A stretch of 64,000 nt of DNA from Myxococcaceae bacterium (GCA_004297725.1 SCUS01000136.1:54968-118967), one strand, 5' to 3'. Positions 1 to 9,182 are shown, counted from the first letter of the stretch. The notes: a model not told the origin generated them from the letters alone. A program made the numbers and translations.

Positions 1-1059
1 CTGGCCGAGGTCGCCTCGCGCCCGGAGCGCCCTCGGGGCGCGACGGCCAACCGCGAAGATCTCCAGCACCTCTTCGGAGATCGGCTGCTGATGGAGCGCG
101 TCGCGTCGTCGTCCCGAGGAGCGGTCTCCGAGCGCGCCGTGGCCCAGGTGCTGGAGCACACCAACGTGCAGTTCACCGACACCACCGAGGACTCGCATCG
201 CCACGTGGACGCCGACCGGCTCGCCACCGTCGACGGGCTCCGCATCGACGCCGGGACGCCCTTCGAGGACGCCGGGGCCATCGACCCGGAGGACTACGCC
301 GTGCTCTTCGCGCTCGCCGAGCTGCGCGCGACGCCCGGCGACCAGGCGCCCTCGCCAGGGGCCTACGACTGCGTGGTGCTCGACGAGACCCAGGAGTTCG
401 CTCCGCTCGAGCTCGCGCTCATCGGCCGGGCGCTGCGCCCCGGAGGCACGCTCATCGTCGCGGGCGACGAGGGACAGCAGGTCGATCCGACGGCGTATTT
501 CCCAGGGTGGGACGGGGCGATGCGAGAGCTCGGCGCGGAGTCCTGGGAGGCCGTGCGGCTCGCGGTGAGCTACCGCTGCCCGCCGGCGGTGACCGCGCTC
601 GCGAGGGCGGTGCTGCGCGGCGAAGGGGGCGCGGCGCCCGACGCGGCGGTGAAGGCGTGGCGGGCGAGGAGCCTCTTCCACCTGGTGGCGGCGCTGCTCG
701 ACGGGGCGCGCTCGCTGCGGGAGAGCGACCCCGAGGCCTCCGTGGCGGTGGTGTGCCGCACGCCGGAGTCGGCGGCCCGCATGGCCGCGCTGCTGGCCCG
801 GGGCGACGACCGGGTGAGGCTGGTGCGGGGCGGGGATTTCTCCTTCGCGGCGGGCGTCGAGGTGAGCTGCGTGCAGGAGGTGAAGGGGCTCGAGTTCGAC
901 CACGTGGTGGTGCCCGACTGCGACCTCGGCGCGTACCCCGAAGGGGCCGAGGCGAGGCGCGCCCTCTACGTGGCCATGACCCGGGCGTCGTACCAGCTGG
1001 TGCTGGGCACCGTGGCGCCGTGGAGCCCGCTTCTACGGGGCGCGGAGGGTATGGGCTAA
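1..1059 (+). CDS. UvrD/Rep-like superfamily 1 helicase, C-terminal part (5' end outside window)
   Basis: The frame is open from the first base, so only the last 352 residues are present. They carry the downstream SF1 helicase motifs in order: a Walker B-like VVLDETQEF, motif III GTLIVAGDEGQQ, motif IV with SYRCPPAV, motif V QEVKGLEFDHVVVPD and motif VI RRALYVAMTRA. SF1 helicases use ATP to unwind DNA during repair or recombination. The Walker A motif must lie upstream of the window, so the exact subfamily (UvrD, HelD-like or a fused helicase) cannot be fixed. The stop codon overlaps the end of the convergent thioesterase gene by 4 bases. Confidence 0.85.
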   Translation: MAEVASRPERPRGATANREDLQHLFGDRLLMERVASSSRGAVSERAVAQVLEHTNVQFTDTTEDSHRHVDADRLATVDGLRIDAGTPFEDAGAIDPEDYAVLFALAELRATPGDQAPSPGAYDCVVLDETQEFAPLELALIGRALRPGGTLIVAGDEGQQVDPTAYFPGWDGAMRELGAESWEAVRLAVSYRCPPAVTALARAVLRGEGGAAPDAAVKAWRARSLFHLVAALLDGARSLRESDPEASVAVVCRTPESAARMAALLARGDDRVRLVRGGDFSFAAGVEVSCVQEVKGLEFDHVVVPDCDLGAYPEGAEARRALYVAMTRASYQLVLGTVAPWSPLLRGAEGMG

Positions 1060-1520
1060 CGGAGCGCGGACTTCACCACGACGGTCTCTCCGGCGACGGC
1101 GACGTCGGACTCCAGCGCCAGGAGGCGCACCCGCCCGGTCGCCACGGTGCGTCCCTCCGGGTCGGTCACCGTGGCCTCCCAGACCTGCGTGCGGCGGCCG
1201 CGGGTGATGGGGCGGGCGGTCGCCCGGAGCGTGCCCTCGCGCACCGCGCGGATGAACGAGGTGTGGTTCTCCAGGCCGACGATGGACTGCCCCCGAGAGG
1301 CCGCGTTGAGCGCCGCGCCCACCGAGGCGAGGGTCTCGATGACCCCCGAGTGCACGCCCCCATGGACGATGCCGTAGGCCTGGAGGTGCTGCGGACCGAC
1401 GGTCCACTCGGCGGTCACCTCGTCGAGGGTGGCGCGCACGTAGCGAAGCTCCATGGCGGAGTTCCAGCCGTCGCGCTGGGCGTTGAGCATCGGGGCGAAG
1501 TCTTCGGTGGGGTCGCTCAT
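1056..1520 (-). CDS. PaaI-family hot-dog thioesterase
   Basis: The 154-residue product has the single hot-dog domain typical of PaaI/YdiI-like acyl-CoA thioesterases. The signature GIVHGGVHSGVIETLASVGA spans the central helix, with Glu in the position of the catalytic acid. The C-terminal strands (REGTLRATARPITRGRRTQVW) also fit. The family hydrolyses aryl- or acyl-CoA thioesters in the cytoplasm. The substrate cannot be read from the sequence, although an aryl-CoA degradation operon lies 6 kb away. It starts at an ATG and ends inside the stop region of the convergent helicase gene. Confidence 0.85.
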   Translation of the reverse strand: MSDPTEDFAPMLNAQRDGWNSAMELRYVRATLDEVTAEWTVGPQHLQAYGIVHGGVHSGVIETLASVGAALNAASRGQSIVGLENHTSFIRAVREGTLRATARPITRGRRTQVWEATVTDPEGRTVATGRVRLLALESDVAVAGETVVVKSALR

Positions 1521-1563
1521 AGGTGCCGCGGATCATTCCCGACGAGCCCTCTCCCCGCCAATC

Positions 1564-3105
1564 CTATCGACGCGTCGGCGGCGCGAAGCCCTCCATGATC
1601 CTCGCGGCGGCGCGGGGCATCCGGTTGCTCTGGGCGTACCCGGCGACGGCGTTGCGCCAGTCGAACTCGGGTCGGTCGATGCGCATGAGCGCGTGCATCC
1701 GACGCACCCGCACCGCCGCCGGGAGGGTCTCCTCGGCCTCGATCGCCGGGTGCTCCCACGCGTCGGGAAAGCGCCGGATCGCCTCGTAGGCCAGCGCCGC
1801 GTGCCACGCCGCCTCGTCGACCTCGCCGCGGCTCTCCAGCAGGCCCGCGTAGCGGTAGTGGTTGTGCGCCGACGCCGGGCAGGCCGCGACCGCGTGGGCG
1901 TAGAGCGTCGGGTCGTCGCGCCATCGGGTCGAGAGGTACGCGCCGGTCGCCACGTGCACGGCCACGAGCAGCCCCACCAGCGCGCGCCGCGCCCCGCCCG
2001 AGAGCCACCACGACAACAGCGGAGGCGCGAGGGCCAGCGCGGCGAACCACGTCGGCGCCAGGAAGAACCGGTCGGCCATCGCCTCGGGGACCTTCCACGC
2101 GAGCCCGGTGAACATCGCCCCCGTGGCGCCCACGCAGAGCGCCCACGCGGGCCTCGAGGCGCGCAGCGAGCGGCGGGTCGACCAGGCCCCGAGCGCCAGC
2201 AGCGCGAGGCCCGCGGCGAAGGGCGCGGTGAGCGCGGTCGAGGGCCGCCAGAGCATGGCGTACTTGCGCCCGGTGCAGAGGTCGAAGGGCGCCACCAGCA
2301 GCCGCGCGGCGCGGGCGAGGTACTCGACGGCGTAGACCGCGCGCTGCCACGGAGCGGCCCCCGCGAGGACGTCGTCGGGGGCGAACCACCGCGCCACGGT
2401 GCCGCTCGTGAGGAGGCGGGCGGCCAGGTAGAGGGCGACCACGAGGCTCATCACCGAGGTGCGGCGCCAGCCGTCGCGGGGGGTCTCTCCGTGCGGGGGA
2501 GCGAGGGAGAGCACGCCCGCGACGGCCACGAGGCTGAGGGCGCTCTCCTTGGAGAGCAGCGCCGCGGCGGTGGCGGCGGCGGTCACCCCGAGGCCCGCGA
2601 GGGTCGGACGGGAGCGCAGCGCCACGAGGCCGAAGAGCAGCGCCAGCACGTCGGCGCGGCCCACGAGCGAGGCGACGTTCTCGACGTGCAGGGGCATCGC
2701 CGCGAAGAGGCACGCGGCGAGGAGGGCGGCGGGCGCCGGCAGGTGCGCCCGGGCGAAGCCGTGGGCCACCGTCAGCAGCGCCAGGAACCACCCGAGCGAC
2801 GCGACGTGCATGGGCCCCGGGGAGAGCCCGAAGAGGCGAGCGTCGAGGGCGAAGGTGAGCGTGGTGAGCGGGCGCCATGACGCCGGCGGGGTGCCGAGCG
2901 CGGCGCCCCAGAAGGTGCGGCTGAAGACCAGGGAGAGGGGCCCGTCGCCGTTGACGCCGGGGTGCGTGGTGATGGCCCGGACGTCGTCGAGCACGAAGCC
3001 GCCGCGGAGCCCGGGGAGGTGCGAGAGCAGCGCGATGGCCCAAGGCAACGCGTGGAGGCGAACGAGCGAGGCCACGGAGCCGGACGAAGAGGGGCGCTCG
3101 CTCAC
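1564..3105 (-). CDS. Polytopic membrane protein, TMTC/O-mannosyltransferase-like (GT-C fold)
   Basis: The 513-residue protein starts at GTG and has about ten hydrophobic segments. Near the N-terminus, FVLDDVRAI gives the Asp-Asp motif of GT-C glycosyltransferases in the first periplasmic loop. The segment HVENVASLVGRADVLALLF closely resembles the conserved loop of the TMTC family, eukaryotic O-mannosyltransferases that also have bacterial relatives. The C-terminal 110 residues are soluble and helical and could hold one or two degenerate TPR units, fewer than in eukaryotic TMTCs. Transfer of a sugar from a polyprenyl-phosphate donor to an envelope protein is inferred from the family. The gene is monocistronic between two convergent or divergent neighbours. 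Confidence 0.65.
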   Translation of the reverse strand: MSERPSSSGSVASLVRLHALPWAIALLSHLPGLRGGFVLDDVRAITTHPGVNGDGPLSLVFSRTFWGAALGTPPASWRPLTTLTFALDARLFGLSPGPMHVASLGWFLALLTVAHGFARAHLPAPAALLAACLFAAMPLHVENVASLVGRADVLALLFGLVALRSRPTLAGLGVTAAATAAALLSKESALSLVAVAGVLSLAPPHGETPRDGWRRTSVMSLVVALYLAARLLTSGTVARWFAPDDVLAGAAPWQRAVYAVEYLARAARLLVAPFDLCTGRKYAMLWRPSTALTAPFAAGLALLALGAWSTRRSLRASRPAWALCVGATGAMFTGLAWKVPEAMADRFFLAPTWFAALALAPPLLSWWLSGGARRALVGLLVAVHVATGAYLSTRWRDDPTLYAHAVAACPASAHNHYRYAGLLESRGEVDEAAWHAALAYEAIRRFPDAWEHPAIEAEETLPAAVRVRRMHALMRIDRPEFDWRNAVAGYAQSNRMPRAAARIMEGFAPPTRR

Positions 3106-3328
3106 GGAAGAACCGCGCGGACGCTAGCACGGTCGCGCGTGAGCGCCGCGCGCTCCGGCGGGCGTCGAGGGGCGTCGCGAGCGTTGTCGATCAGGCAACG
3201 TGGTGTTGCGGAATCACCGTCTGGTATCCGCCCAGGCAACGATGCAACTTCCTCCTCGCAGGGCGAGCGGAGCCGCCGAGGCGCCCGACGAAGCCAGAAA
3301 AACACCCATCCCACACGGAGCCAGAGCC

Positions 3329-3862
3329 ATGAGCCTTTCCAAGTTCGTCATCGACACCTCGCACTCGCACGCGTCGTTCTCCGTGCGTCACATGATGATC
3401 TCCAACGTGCGCGGGGAGTTCTCGAAGTTCAGCGGAGAGATCGGCTACGACCCGGAGCACCCGGAGAGCACCACGGCCTCGGTGACCTTCGAGGTCGCCT
3501 CGATCAACACCCGCGAGGAGAAGCGCGACGCCCACCTCCGCAGCGGTGATTTCTTCGACGCCGACAACCACCCCTCGATGACCTTCCGGTCGAAGAGCGC
3601 CCGCAAGAGCGGCGACGGCCTGGTCCTGGTCGGCGACCTGACCATCCGCGGCGTGACCCACGAGGTCGCGCTCACCGTCGAGGAGATCACCCAGGAGGGC
3701 AAGGACCCGTGGGGCAACACCCGCCTCGGGGCCTCCGCGCACACCAGGATCAAGCGCTCGGACTTCGGCCTCACCTGGAACGCCGCGCTCGAAGCGGGCG
3801 GCGTGCTCGTGGGCGACGAGGTGAAGATCTCGCTCGAGGTCGAGGTCATCAAGCAGGCGTAG
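3329..3862 (+). CDS. YceI family protein
   Basis: The 177-residue product matches the YceI lipocalin-like beta-barrel from end to end. It opens with FVIDTSHSHASFSVRHMMISN, has the strand motif HPSMTFRSKSA in the middle and DFGLTWN near the end. YceI proteins bind polyisoprenoid or other amphiphilic molecules. Most are periplasmic, but this one has no signal peptide and so is probably cytoplasmic. The ATG at 3329 is chosen because the family homology begins there and a GGAG lies 8 bases upstream. The open frame extends further 5' without family similarity. A hairpin follows the stop codon. Confidence 0.9.
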   Translation: MSLSKFVIDTSHSHASFSVRHMMISNVRGEFSKFSGEIGYDPEHPESTTASVTFEVASINTREEKRDAHLRSGDFFDADNHPSMTFRSKSARKSGDGLVLVGDLTIRGVTHEVALTVEEITQEGKDPWGNTRLGASAHTRIKRSDFGLTWNAALEAGGVLVGDEVKISLEVEVIKQA

Positions 3863-3889
3863 CCCTCGCTCCCTCCGCGTCGTCGTCCG

Positions 3890-3910
3890 GGGCCTCCGAG
3901 TCGGAGGCCC
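3890..3910 (+). terminator. Hairpin downstream of yceI-like gene
   Basis: GGGCCTCC and GGAGGCCC form a perfect 8-bp stem around a 5-base loop, 27 bases after the stop codon. There is no U-tract, so this is at best a weak intrinsic terminator, which is common in GC-rich genomes. Confidence 0.5.
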
Positions 3911-3960
3911 GCTGACGATTCCGATGAAGGTTGTCGTCCCTCGCGGCAGTGGGACGGGGC

Positions 3961-5136
3961 ATGAACCGCGCAACCCAGACCCGACGATCGGTCTCCCGTC
4001 ACCCGGCCCTGCTCCTCGCGGCCTCGCTCGTGATGGCCTCCTGCGGCAGCGAGGTGACCAGCGCCGCGGGCGGTGACGCGGGTGCGTCGGTGGCCACCGG
4101 GGTCCCGTGCGAGGTGGCCCGCTCGCTCTCGCAGAACTGCCTGAGCTGTCACGGCGCCAGCCTCGCGCGCGGCGTCTCCAACCCCCTGATGACCCGAGAG
4201 CAGCTGCTCAGCCCCTCCTCGGCCGATCCTGCGCAGAGCTACCTGCAGCGCGCGATCCTCCGGATGCGGACCTCGTCGGCCAACTCGATGCCGCCGGGCG
4301 CGCACCTCCCGGAGGCGGACATCGCACCCTTCGAGGCGTGGCTCGCGGCCGGCGCTCCCGCCGCGACGTGTTCGACCGACGCCGGGGCGGTCGAGGTCGA
4401 CGCCTCCGTCACCCCGGGCGACGACCTGCCCTGCGCGGTGCAGGAACTCCTCGCCGCCGAGTGCACCTCCTGCCACTCGTCGCCTCCCCGCAACGGCGCC
4501 GAGATCCCGCTGTTGACGCGGGCCGACCTGCTGGCGCCCTCCACGGCGCAGCCCGGCATGACCGTGGCCCAGCGCGCCGTCGTCCGCATGACCGACTCCG
4601 CGATGATGATGCCCCCCGGCGGCACCCTCCCCGCCGCGCGCATCCAGGCCTTCGTCGACTGGGTCGCCGCGGGGACGCCCGGCACCCGCTGCGACGCGCC
4701 CCCCGTCGACCCCTTCGCCGCCCCGGAGCAGTGCACCACCATGCGCACCTGGACCGGCGGCAACCGAGAGTCGCAGTTCATGAACCCCGGTCAGGAGTGC
4801 ATCTCCTGCCACCGCAGGATGCGCGGCCCCTCCTACGGCTTCGCCGGAACCCTCTACGCCAGCGGCCACGAGCCCAACAACTGCAACGGCGGGGCGCCCA
4901 CGGTCGATGCGGTCATCGTGGAGATTCGCGGGGCCGACGGCAGGACGCTGCGGCTCACGCCCAACGCGGTGGGAAACTTCTACACCCGCTCGACGGTCGC
5001 GCTCCCCTACACCGCGAGGGTGATCGTCGGCGCTCGCGAGCGCCGGATGAACGGCCCGCAGATGAGCGGCGACTGCAACTCCTGCCACACGCAGTCGGGC
5101 GCCAGCGAGGCGCCCGGCCGCATCGTCCTTCCCTGA
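3961..5136 (+). CDS. Tetraheme c-type cytochrome-like lipoprotein
   Basis: The ATG at 3961 gives a 391-residue protein with a basic, hydrophobic leader and a lipobox ending VMASC (Cys28). It has four CxxCH heme-attachment motifs: CLSCH (60-64), CTSCH (168-172), CISCH (280-284) and CNSCH (372-376). The first two lie in tandem copies of a domain of about 105 residues ending in MPPGAHLPEADIAPFEAWLA and MPPGGTLPAARIQAFVDWVA. This is the 'xxCH ... MPPG ... WxxxG' layout of cytochrome-c-like domains in myxobacterial and planctomycete surface proteins. The last two motifs flank a small beta-rich insert. A role in extracytoplasmic electron transfer is inferred. A TTG 30 bases upstream is a less likely start. 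Confidence 0.8.
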   Translation: MNRATQTRRSVSRHPALLLAASLVMASCGSEVTSAAGGDAGASVATGVPCEVARSLSQNCLSCHGASLARGVSNPLMTREQLLSPSSADPAQSYLQRAILRMRTSSANSMPPGAHLPEADIAPFEAWLAAGAPAATCSTDAGAVEVDASVTPGDDLPCAVQELLAAECTSCHSSPPRNGAEIPLLTRADLLAPSTAQPGMTVAQRAVVRMTDSAMMMPPGGTLPAARIQAFVDWVAAGTPGTRCDAPPVDPFAAPEQCTTMRTWTGGNRESQFMNPGQECISCHRRMRGPSYGFAGTLYASGHEPNNCNGGAPTVDAVIVEIRGADGRTLRLTPNAVGNFYTRSTVALPYTARVIVGARERRMNGPQMSGDCNSCHTQSGASEAPGRIVLP

Positions 5137-5143
5137 CGGGCGC

Positions 5144-6088
5144 TCAGCGCGCGGCGAGGTGCTCGTCGAGCCAGCGCTCGATGTCGGACATCACCTGGTC
5201 GCGCTCGGGCTCGTGGATGAGGTCGTGCACGAGGCCGCGGTAGAGGATCAGCGTGCGGTCCCGGTGGCGGGCGCGGCGCACGAGCTCCGCGGTGCCTCGC
5301 GGGTCGGTGAGCCGGTCGACGGTGCCGTGCAGCCCCAGCAGCGGGACGTCGAGGGTGTCGGCGCGCTCCCAGATGTGGCCGATGGCGTCGATGAGCGCGG
5401 CGGCGGTGCGGGCCGGGCCGACGGAGTGGTAGACGAGCGGGTCGCTGCCCATCTCGCGGACCACCGCGGGGTCGCGGGAGAAGTCCTCGTCGGGGGTGTT
5501 GACCACCGGGAAGTTGGGCAGCAGCGCGGCGGCGATGGGGGTGGCGGCGGCCTCGATGGGGGCGCGGTCGACGCGCAGCGCGGGCGCCAGGGTGATGAGC
5601 CCGGCGAGCGCGGGGCGGCGCTCCAGGGTGTAGAGCGTGACGATCGCACCGCCGACGGAGTGGCCCAGGAGAAACACCGGGAGGCCGGGCTCTCGCTGGC
5701 GCACCCGGGCCATGAAGAGGTCGAGGTCGCCGGTGAGGTCGTCGAAGCTGTCGAGCGCCGCGCGGCGGCCGGAGGAGTGGCCGTGGCCGCGCATGTCGAA
5801 GGCGTGCACCGCGAAGCCTCGGGCGACGAGGCGGCGGGCGAACTCGCCGTAGCGCGAGCTGTGGTCCTTGAGGCCATGCATGGCGACGAGCACGGCGCGG
5901 GGAGGGGACTCCGGTCGCCACGATTGCTCGAAGAGCGCGACGCCGCCGCGGCCCTGGAAGGTCCCGGTGGCGTGGGTGACGCCGCCGGAGGGGGCGGTCG
6001 CCGCGAGCGGGCGCAGGGGGAGGTGCGCCGGGGCCGCGCAGCCGGCGAGGCCGAGGGCGGCGAGGGCGAGCGTTGTCCAATGAAGCAT
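5144..6088 (-). CDS. Alpha/beta hydrolase lipoprotein (monoacylglycerol lipase-like)
   Basis: The 314-residue product has a lipobox leader (ALGLAGCAAP) followed by a complete serine-hydrolase domain. The oxyanion region is VLVAMHGLKDHSSRYGEFA, the nucleophile elbow is GHSVGG, the acid is in LGLHGTVDRLTDP and the catalytic His is in GLVHDLIHEP. This arrangement matches monoacylglycerol lipase/lysophospholipase (Hydrolase_4). Envelope lipid hydrolysis is inferred. An in-frame GTG at 6100 overlaps the stop codon of the upstream gene as GTGA and would add four residues, so the two genes are probably co-translated whichever start is used. Confidence 0.85.
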   Translation of the reverse strand: MLHWTTLALAALGLAGCAAPAHLPLRPLAATAPSGGVTHATGTFQGRGGVALFEQSWRPESPPRAVLVAMHGLKDHSSRYGEFARRLVARGFAVHAFDMRGHGHSSGRRAALDSFDDLTGDLDLFMARVRQREPGLPVFLLGHSVGGAIVTLYTLERRPALAGLITLAPALRVDRAPIEAAATPIAAALLPNFPVVNTPDEDFSRDPAVVREMGSDPLVYHSVGPARTAAALIDAIGHIWERADTLDVPLLGLHGTVDRLTDPRGTAELVRRARHRDRTLILYRGLVHDLIHEPERDQVMSDIERWLDEHLAAR

Positions 6089-6096
6089 CGGGGAGT

Positions 6097-6819
6097 TCAC
6101 CGGGCACCCGTGAGGTCGAGAGAGAGGGAGACGCCGAGGGAGCGGGTTCCCATGAACTCGCGGTAGAGCACGCCGAGGGCGGGGCCGCCGCCGGCGTGGG
6201 TGGTGCCCCAGTAGCGCCGCTGGCGGCCGAGGCGCACCGAGAGGCCCGCCTCGAACTCGTCGCCGAGGGGCAGCCACGAGGATCCGTCGCGGCGCGCGTC
6301 GGCGCCTGCGATGAAGGCCGCGCCCGCGTGGGCCGAGAGCCGGATGGGGCCGAGCGACCAGCCGAGCATCACCTGGACGGGGAAGCGCGCGGCGAGGGGG
6401 ACGCTGCCGACCACGCCGTCGAGGCCGACGCCTCCGTGGAGGGCGACGACGTTGCCGAGGCCCCAGCGCGCGCCGACGCCGAGGACGTGGGCGGTGAGGC
6501 CGTAGACGGCGCCGTTCTCGCTGCCGCCGATCTCGCCGTCGAGCCCTGCGGCGTATCCGATGGATCGCCCCAGCACCAGGCGGCTCCGGAGTGCGAAGGA
6601 CCCGCTGTTGGTGAACCCGTTGACGCGAGCCGGGTCGAGCACGCGGGCGTAGCGACCCTGGAGCGACACGTCGAGGTGGTGGCTCGCTCCCTCCGGCGGA
6701 AGGTCGGCGGGGTGGCCATAGGCCGCTCGCTGGGCGAGGGCCGCGGAGGGTGTGAGCACGCCCGCGACGGCCAGGATCGCGAGCGCGTTGGGGGAGAGTG
6801 CGTGCATCGGCGCGACCAT
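6097..6819 (-). CDS. Secreted beta-rich envelope protein, unknown function
   Basis: The protein begins with a clear signal peptide (from Met5, cleavage after PSAALA). The remaining ~210 residues alternate glycine, aromatic and hydrophobic residues, as in small outer-membrane beta-barrels: GYAAGLDGEIGGSENG, VLGVGARWGLGN, SLGVSLSLDLTGAR. No catalytic motif or named family was recognised. It is the first gene of a two-gene unit with the lipase-like lipoprotein, so an outer-membrane job linked to lipid turnover is possible, but this is an inference from position only. Confidence 0.6.
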   Translation of the reverse strand: MVAPMHALSPNALAILAVAGVLTPSAALAQRAAYGHPADLPPEGASHHLDVSLQGRYARVLDPARVNGFTNSGSFALRSRLVLGRSIGYAAGLDGEIGGSENGAVYGLTAHVLGVGARWGLGNVVALHGGVGLDGVVGSVPLAARFPVQVMLGWSLGPIRLSAHAGAAFIAGADARRDGSSWLPLGDEFEAGLSVRLGRQRRYWGTTHAGGGPALGVLYREFMGTRSLGVSLSLDLTGAR

Positions 6820-6856
6820 ACTCCGTCACGGCCACGGCTGTGATAAGGCCCGATGC

Positions 6857-7558
6857 ATGATCGACATCGTTCTCGAGGGAGCCGGGCGCAACGCGTTGAG
6901 CACGGTGGTGCTGACCCGCCTGAAGGAGGCATTGGCGGCGGCGGGCGATCGGCCGGTGCTGCTGCGCGGTGCGGGCGGGTGCTTCTCCGCGGGGCTCAAC
7001 CTGAAGGAGGTGGCCTCCCTCGATCAGCCTGCGATGGAGCGCTTTCTTTCGTTGTTGGAAGAGACCGTCGAGGCGCTCTACCTGCACCCGGCGCCGGTGG
7101 TGGCGCTGGTGGAGGGGCACGCCATCGCCGGGGGCGCGGTGCTGGCGCTCTGCTGCGACTGGCGCGTCTCGGGCAGCGACGAGAAGGCGCGACTGGGGCT
7201 CAACGAGGTGGCGCTGGGGCTGCAGTTTCCTCCGAAGATCTGGGCCATCGTCAACGCCCGGCTGCCGTCGACGGCGCGGGAGCGGGTGCTGCTGGGCGCG
7301 GGGCTGCACCCGCCGGCCGAGGCGCTGGCGCTGGGCCTGGTGGACGAGGTGACGGCGGAGCCCGAGGCGAGGGCGAGGGCGGTGCTGGCGACGCTGGCGG
7401 GGCACCCCCGACAGGCCTACGGGGCGACCAAGGGGGCGATGCGCGCGGCGACGGTGGCGTTGTCCGAAGAGGCGAAGGCGGCCTTCGTGGCGGAGGTGGT
7501 CCCGCGGTGGGTGAGCGACGAGGTGCGGGCGAGGATGCTCGCGGTGCTCAAGCGGTAG
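6857..7558 (+). CDS. Enoyl-CoA hydratase/isomerase family protein
   Basis: The ATG at 6857 gives 233 residues covering a crotonase domain. The oxyanion-hole segments are GAGGCFSAGLNLKEV and EGHAIAGGAVLALCCDWRV, followed by LGLNEVALGLQFPP with the Glu where one catalytic acid usually lies. The frame continues 5' of 6857, but homology begins at this ATG. Crotonases hydrate or isomerise enoyl-CoA thioesters in the cytoplasm. Its end overlaps the convergent CoA-ligase gene by 11 bases. It may supply an extra step for the neighbouring aryl/acyl-CoA pathway, though it is on the opposite strand. Confidence 0.85.
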   Translation: MIDIVLEGAGRNALSTVVLTRLKEALAAAGDRPVLLRGAGGCFSAGLNLKEVASLDQPAMERFLSLLEETVEALYLHPAPVVALVEGHAIAGGAVLALCCDWRVSGSDEKARLGLNEVALGLQFPPKIWAIVNARLPSTARERVLLGAGLHPPAEALALGLVDEVTAEPEARARAVLATLAGHPRQAYGATKGAMRAATVALSEEAKAAFVAEVVPRWVSDEVRARMLAVLKR

Positions 7559-9182
7559 GGCTCACTCCCGCCACCAGCGCCCGCAGCGCCTTCCTGTCGA
7601 TCTTCCCCCGGTCGTTCTTGGGCAGCTCGTCGACGAAGACCACCTGTCGCGGGTACTTGTGCTTCGCCAGCCGCCCCTTGGCCCACTGCTGGAGCTCGCC
7701 CGCGAACCCCTCTCCCGTCACGTGCCCCTCGCGGATCACCACGTAGGCCCGCGAGGCCATCAGCCCGTCGACCTCGACGCCCACCACCGCGACCTCGGCC
7801 ACCGCCGGGTGATCCAGCAGGCAGTCCTCCACCTCCAGGGGAGACACCCAGAGCCCGGATACCTTCAAGAGCTCATCGGCCCTGCCGCCGAACCAGAGGT
7901 AGCCCTCTCCGTCCAGTCGGAAGAGGTCGCCGGTGCAGCACCAGCGCCCGTGGAAGGTCTGCCAGCTCTTGTCGCGATCGCCGTGATAGCCGATGGCGAC
8001 GCTGTCCCCCGCCACCCAGAGCACCCCGACCTCGTTCTCCGCCACCGGCTCGGCCCCGGGGCCGATCGACCCGGCGGGCAATACCTTGATCGAATAGCCG
8101 TCGACCACCCGGCCCAGCGATCCAGGCTTCACGTCCCCCGGCCGGTTGCTCACATAGATATGGAACATCTCCGCCGAGCCGATGCCGTCATAGACCTCGA
8201 TGCCCCAGCGCTCGGTCCATCGCTGGAGCAGCGCCGGAGGGAGCGCCTCGCCCGCGGAGAGGCAGAAGCGCAGCGACGAAAGGTCCACCTCCGCGCCCTT
8301 CTCCAGCAGCTTGCCGATCATCGTGGGCACGTTGGTGAGCACCGTGGGCCGGTACATCGCAATCGCCGCGGTGAGCGACTCCACGGTCGGCCGCTCGGAG
8401 AACATCCCCACCGACGCCCCCACCCGGAAGGGGAACATCAGGTTGGTGCCGGTCGCATATCCAAAGAACAGGCGAGGGACGCTCACGCAGATGTCCCCGC
8501 GACGGTAGCCCACGGTGCCGAGGGCGTAGACCTCCGTGTTGAACGCGAAGTCCCGATGGGTGTGCACCGCGGCCTTGGGCTTGCCCGTCGAGCCGCTGGT
8601 GAAGAGCCACACCGCGATGTCGTCGCGCCTCGTGGGCACGATCTCCGCCCGCCGCCCGCTCCGTTGTCCAAAGGACAATGCCGACGAGAGCGTCTCGCTC
8701 CGCAGCCCCGGCACGGTGTCGAAGCCGACCTCCGCCTCCGGGTCGTCGCCCGTCGCCGCGTCGGGCACCACGAAGACCGCCTTCAGCCACGGCGACGTCC
8801 TCAGCCCCTCGTGCAGCGCCGTCACCACCCTCGGGACGGTCACCAGCACCGAGGCCCGCGTGTACTCCAGAAGGTATGCGAGGTCCGCGGTCGGGGCGTC
8901 GGGGTTGCCCATCGCGATCACCCCGCCGGCCTTCAACACCCCGAAGAAGGTCCATGCGAAGGGAGGCAGGTCGGGCAGCACGATCAGCGCCCGCTCCTCG
9001 TGCCGCAGCCCCGCGTCCCGTAGCAGCGCCGCCACGCCCTCGGTCCGCGTGGCCACCTCCGCGTAGGTCCAGCTCCGGTCGCCGAAGCGCAGCGCGGTGT
9101 CTCCGCCCATTCCCTCCTTCAATCGATCGAAGAGGAAGTAGTCGGCCAGGTTGAAGACCTCGGGAAACGTCACCGCGCTCAT
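7548..9182 (-). CDS. Benzoate-CoA ligase family AMP-forming enzyme
   Basis: The 544-residue product is a full-length ANL-superfamily ligase. The phosphate-binding loop is LFTSGSTGKPKAAVHTH, motif A5 is YDGIGSAEMFHIYVSN, the hinge acid is in CTGDLFRLDGEGYLWFGGRAD, and the C-terminal catalytic lysine is in PKNDRGKIDRKALR. The GIGSAEMFHI segment is the form seen in benzoate- and 2-aminobenzoate-CoA ligases rather than fatty-acid ligases. The ATG at 9182 overlaps the stop of the acyl-CoA dehydrogenase gene as ATGA. The open frame runs further upstream, but only as a shadow of that gene. An aromatic acid substrate is inferred, most likely benzoate or anthranilate. Confidence 0.88.
   Translation of the reverse strand: MSAVTFPEVFNLADYFLFDRLKEGMGGDTALRFGDRSWTYAEVATRTEGVAALLRDAGLRHEERALIVLPDLPPFAWTFFGVLKAGGVIAMGNPDAPTADLAYLLEYTRASVLVTVPRVVTALHEGLRTSPWLKAVFVVPDAATGDDPEAEVGFDTVPGLRSETLSSALSFGQRSGRRAEIVPTRRDDIAVWLFTSGSTGKPKAAVHTHRDFAFNTEVYALGTVGYRRGDICVSVPRLFFGYATGTNLMFPFRVGASVGMFSERPTVESLTAAIAMYRPTVLTNVPTMIGKLLEKGAEVDLSSLRFCLSAGEALPPALLQRWTERWGIEVYDGIGSAEMFHIYVSNRPGDVKPGSLGRVVDGYSIKVLPAGSIGPGAEPVAENEVGVLWVAGDSVAIGYHGDRDKSWQTFHGRWCCTGDLFRLDGEGYLWFGGRADELLKVSGLWVSPLEVEDCLLDHPAVAEVAVVGVEVDGLMASRAYVVIREGHVTGEGFAGELQQWAKGRLAKHKYPRQVVFVDELPKNDRGKIDRKALRALVAGVSPTA

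Noticed and set aside
1453..2880. 475-codon plus-strand frame opposite the TMTC-like gene
   Set aside because: It is made almost only of Arg, Gly, Glu and Ala, with no recognisable domain. It is the frame shadow of the membrane protein on the minus strand.
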